Part shown: positions 63,433 to 64,000 of the stretch, piece after piece | Numbering within the stretch: the stretch's first letter is position 1 | Layout: each line of letters opens with the position of its first letter | Source: Haloimpatiens sp. FM7315 | GTDB taxonomy: Bacteria > Bacillota > Clostridia > Clostridiales > Clostridiaceae | Reading direction: 5' to 3' | Assembly (NCBI GenBank): GCA_041861885.1 | Contig: JBGVUE010000001.1 | Coordinates: 291,001-355,000, forward strand | Length of the DNA stretch: 64,000 nucleotides | Made by a program: the position numbers and the translations under genes | Notes under the pieces: model-generated | Databases searched by the model: none | Told to the model about the DNA's origin: nothing | Seen by the model: the letters and a program-made list of their open reading frames with translations, nothing else

Positions 63433-64000
63433 ATGAGACGTAATTTCTGTGAATTTAAGGAATTTATAAAGGATAAAAACACTGCTGTTGTTGGTATTGG
63501 CATTAGCAATAAACCGTTAATAAAGTTTTTGGTTAAGTTAGGTGCTAAGGTTACAGCTTTTGATAAGAAAAATAAAACTGATCTTGGAGAGACTTTTGGT
63601 GAGCTTAATGATATAGGAGTTAAGATGGTTTTAGGAGAGGATTATCTAGAACAATTAAAAGGCTATGAGGTAATATTTAAAACACCATCTATGAGATATG
63701 ATAACAAAGCCCTAATAAAAGCAAAAGAAGAAGGCGCTTATATAACTTCAGAAATGGAGGAGTTTATAAAATACTGTCCAGCTAAAATATTTGGAGTTAC
63801 AGGAAGCGATGGAAAAACTACTACAACTAGCGTAATATATGAAATCTTAAAAGAAGAAGGCCATAAAACTTTCGTGGGAGGTAACATTGGAGCTCCTTTA
63901 TTTGCACAAATAGAGGAAATAAGAGGAGAGGACAAGGTAGTTTTAGAATTATCAAGTTTTCAGCTTATGAAAATGGGAAATTCAACAGATGTAGCTGTTG
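63433..64000 (+). CDS. murD: UDP-N-acetylmuramoylalanine--D-glutamate ligase, N-terminal part
   Basis: A cytoplasmic Mur ligase adding D-glutamate, the product of MurI (encoded at the other end of the window), to UDP-MurNAc-L-Ala. 189 residues are visible and the gene runs off the edge. The UDP-binding N-domain ([21 protein letters not shown]) is followed by the ATP loop [19 protein letters not shown] and [11 protein letters not shown] at 63433 follows GGAGGG. The glycine-rich loop pattern and SSFQL favour MurD over MurC and MurE. Confidence 0.93.
   Translation, partial: MRRNFCEFKEFIKDKNTAVVGIGISNKPLIKFLVKLGAKVTAFDKKNKTDLGETFGELNDIGVKMVLGEDYLEQLKGYEVIFKTPSMRYDNKALIKAKEEGAYITSEMEEFIKYCPAKIFGVTGSDGKTTTTSVIYEILKEEGHKTFVGGNIGAPLFAQIEEIRGEDKVVLELSSFQLMKMGNSTDVAV

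Overview
The window is a core-chromosome segment of a low-GC, endospore-forming Firmicute, most likely Clostridium sensu stricto. The base composition is strongly A+T-rich, ribosome binding sites are AGGAGG-like, and germination and sporulation genes (csp, sleC, spoVG, spoVT, yabP, yabQ, spoIIE) are present. The gene order purR-spoVG-glmU-prs, then pth-mfd-prsA-spoVT-(spoVB-like)-mazG-hup-rqcP-yabP-yabQ-divIC-yabR-tRNAs-spoIIE-tilS-hpt-ftsH-coaX-dusB-greA-lysS, matches the classic Firmicute block known from Bacillus subtilis.

Layout. 1-3.8 kb: 5' end of a glutamine synthetase gene (minus strand), murI, an unknown gene, ppiB, a DUF3783-like gene and an HTH/S24-like regulator. 3.9-8.8 kb: spore germination locus, a fused CspBA-type double subtilisin protease followed by the cortex hydrolase SleC. 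9.3-10.6 kb: a decayed H-NOX/chemoreceptor gene and a PAP2 phosphatase. 10.8-15.6 kb: glycerol catabolism (type III glycerol-3-phosphate dehydrogenase, FAD oxidoreductase, DUF1667 protein, glpK). 15.8-20.1 kb: PRD-type regulator with a galactitol-family PTS (IIB, IIA, IIC). 20.1-28.7 kb: mostly minus-strand genes (PflX-like radical SAM, YkvI-like transporter, SH3 protein, HAD phosphatase, tRNA-Pro, murC, a truncated XRE gene), with a lipoprotein, a YhcC-like radical SAM protein and comB on plus. 28.8-41.7 kb: purR-spoVG-glmU-prs, then a two-component system, htrA, pth, mfd and prsA, a possible envelope-stress group. 42-60.9 kb: sporulation, division and translation block with eight tRNAs in repeated Leu-fMet-(Met) units. 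61-64 kb: tRNA-Asn, T-box leader plus glyS, and the start of murD.

The dominant oddity is that about 20 genes, including essential ones (murC, glyS, tilS, divIC), are each broken by one or more single-base losses in homopolymer runs. Restoring one base rejoins every reading frame, except in murC and spoIIE, where the net shift is -2 or +1. This looks like sequencing or assembly error, so these genes are annotated here as whole genes with the break site stated. Only the H-NOX chemoreceptor and the small XRE gene look truly degenerate.

Regulatory elements visible include consensus sigma-A promoters before the tRNA units, a sigma-H-type promoter before spoVG, a 21-bp-spaced Spo0A-type promoter before spoIIE, two inverted perfect DnaA boxes upstream of it, a T-box before glyS and many intrinsic terminators. 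I did not find an obviously new biological system. The best leads are the two-domain Csp fusion with both catalytic triads kept, the H-NOX remnant, and the DnaA-box pair near spoIIE.
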